Assembly (NCBI GenBank): GCA_035282865.1
Contig: DATEVB010000064.1
Location: 1-15,292 of the forward strand
DNA from: UBA4744 sp035282865
GTDB taxonomy: Bacteria > Actinomycetota > Acidimicrobiia > Spongiisociales > UBA4744
Direction: 5' to 3'
DNA: 15,292 bases
In this document: positions 14,716 through 15,292 of the stretch, piece after piece
Numbering within the stretch: position 1 is the first letter of the stretch
How the letters are laid out: each line of letters opens with the position of its first letter
Translations under genes and position numbers: made by a program
The notes under the pieces: model-generated
The model's database searches: none
What the model was told of the DNA's origin: nothing
What the model saw: the letters and a program-made list of their open reading frames with translations, nothing else

Positions 14716-14904
14716 GTGGCCGAGAAATCTTCCTTGACGCAAGGGTTGATCCGGGGAGGGCAACGGGTGGTTATCCACTTGCTGAAGGCCGGCGTCGAGG
14801 TTCTGCGCGGCGTCGAGGGGTTCTTCGAGGAGTTGTCGTCCGCCACCCGGGCCGAATCCCCGACCGCCGGCAAGCAGGGACCGAAGCGGATTCCGCTCGA
14901 TTGA
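14716..14904 (+). CDS. 62-residue helical protein coupled to the ArsA-like ATPase
   Basis: It starts at GTG 14716, two bases after the ArsA-like stop, with GGGGAAA upstream. Residues about 7-43 (LTQGLIRGGQRVVIHLLKAG then VEVLRGVEGFFEEL) form one amphipathic helix with hydrophobic positions on one face. The tail is polar and ends KRIPLD. There is no cysteine and no signal. The tight spacing suggests it works with the ATPase, as membrane-surface anchor, client or adaptor, but this is inference. A chance frame is possible but unlikely, given the spacing and codon use like that of its neighbours. Confidence 0.65.
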   Translation: MAEKSSLTQGLIRGGQRVVIHLLKAGVEVLRGVEGFFEELSSATRAESPTAGKQGPKRIPLD

Positions 14905-14930
14905 CGGGTTGCTCTGATGGTCGAGGGCTT

Positions 14931-14955
14931 GCGTTCCCGCTTGCCAGGCGGGCGC
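14931..14955 (+). terminator. Hairpin after the ArsA unit, T-less terminator candidate
   Basis: GCG-tt-CCCGC, a TTGCCAG loop, then GCGGG-CGC can form an 8-bp stem with a 2-base bulge, 26 bases after the last stop of the 13093-14904 unit. No T run follows. The remainder of 14956-15087 holds no gene I can support. Confidence 0.35.
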
Positions 14956-15087
14956 GTAGGTGTGCGATAGGGCGCCGGATGGTTGATCGGTGTGGGCTTG
15001 AGGTGTTCATCCCGACACATGGATGCCGAGTAGGGCTGGGTATCCCCTGACCTTCCAGGCTCTAGCCCGGCCAGGATGGTCCCCGGC

Positions 15088-15093
15088 TACCCT
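15088..15093 (+). promoter_or_regulatory. -10 box for near-leaderless ROK kinase gene
   Basis: TACCCT lies 8 bases before the GTG at 15102, with no ribosome site between. It is the same TACCCT hexamer as in front of the 11303 gene. No clear -35. Confidence 0.4.
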
Positions 15094-15101
15094 GATCGGC
15101 T

Positions 15102-15292
15102 GTGAAGACCATCGGCATCGACCTGGGTGGAACCAAGATGTCGGCGGGGATCGTCGACGAGTCCGGGACGGTCCTGAAGAAGGTCACCGTCGGTCGCCCG
15201 GTCGATCAGGCAGGGATGGTAGAAGGCCCGCTCGAACTGGCCGCCCAACTGATGCAGGCTGATATCGCAGCGATCGGCCTGGGAGCAGCCGG
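15102..15292 (+). CDS. ROK-family sugar kinase, N-terminal 63 residues (cut by window edge)
   Basis: The frame from GTG 15102 runs off the window end. It starts VKTIGIDLGGTKMSAGIVDE, the phosphate-1 ATP-binding motif DLGGTK of the ROK family, followed by a second strand (GTVLKKVTVGRP) and a helix leading to AAIGLGAAG, the start of the next conserved segment. ROK members include glucokinases, fructokinases, N-acetylmannosamine kinases and repressors. No DNA-binding domain precedes the motif, so this is a kinase rather than a repressor, and glucokinase is the commonest function in this group. The sugar-binding residues lie outside the window, so the substrate is not assigned. Confidence 0.88.
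   Translation, partial: MKTIGIDLGGTKMSAGIVDESGTVLKKVTVGRPVDQAGMVEGPLELAAQLMQADIAAIGLGAA

Noticed and set aside
14578..15012. 13-base direct repeat tgaggtgttcatc inside the ArsA-like gene and in the downstream gap
   Set aside because: A single match of this length is expected by chance in about 15 kb; no flanking similarity, so not an attachment site or insertion mark.

Overview
This is a GC-rich window of densely packed chromosomal genes with frequent 4-base (ATGA) and 1-base (TGATG) stop/start overlaps, GTG starts, and several genes that appear to be leaderless, with a TANNNT box 6-8 bases before the start codon and no Shine-Dalgarno. This fits an actinobacterium (Actinomycetota). The E. 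coli-type LeuA (511 residues) rather than the longer Mycobacterium/Streptomyces type leans towards a deep lineage such as Acidimicrobiia, but that placement is inference. I see no mobile element, tRNA, rRNA or CRISPR array.

Positions 1-5714, minus strand: a branched-chain amino acid operon read leftwards, ilvB-ilvN-ilvC-leuA-leuB, with leuB cut by the window edge. It is preceded by a complete transcription attenuator. This has a near-consensus promoter (TTGACA, 17 bases, CATACT), an 11-codon leader peptide with the run Ile-Leu-Val-Leu, an 11-bp hairpin with a GCAA loop, and a terminator with six T. A second structured leader lies between ilvC and leuA, with mutually exclusive hairpins, a short ORF overlapping the ilvC stop, and two triplicated 7-base repeats.

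Positions 5715-8393: small genes of mostly unknown role. They are a four-helix membrane protein, a coiled-coil protein ending in a NYN/YacP-like nuclease domain, a convergent lipoprotein, and a 67-residue four-cysteine protein.

Positions 8394-11247: ilvD (minus), which completes the shared valine/isoleucine steps, diverges from queG (plus, epoxyqueuosine reductase). Both look leaderless. They share a 67-base gap holding a 22-bp dyad that is a candidate operator.

Positions 11303-13025, plus: three overlapping genes for a two-zinc-finger membrane protein (one finger fits the RanBP2 consensus), a small membrane protein and a metallophosphoesterase. Positions 13093-14904, plus: an SRPBCC lipid-binding-fold protein, a Get3/ArsA-type ATPase with a C-terminal HSP20-like domain, and a 62-residue helical protein. 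The window ends inside a ROK-family sugar kinase.

The best leads are the ilvB attenuator, the leuA leader architecture, the ilvD/queG divergent dyad, the Ser at the conserved valine-site Gly of IlvN, and the SRPBCC/ArsA/small-protein module.
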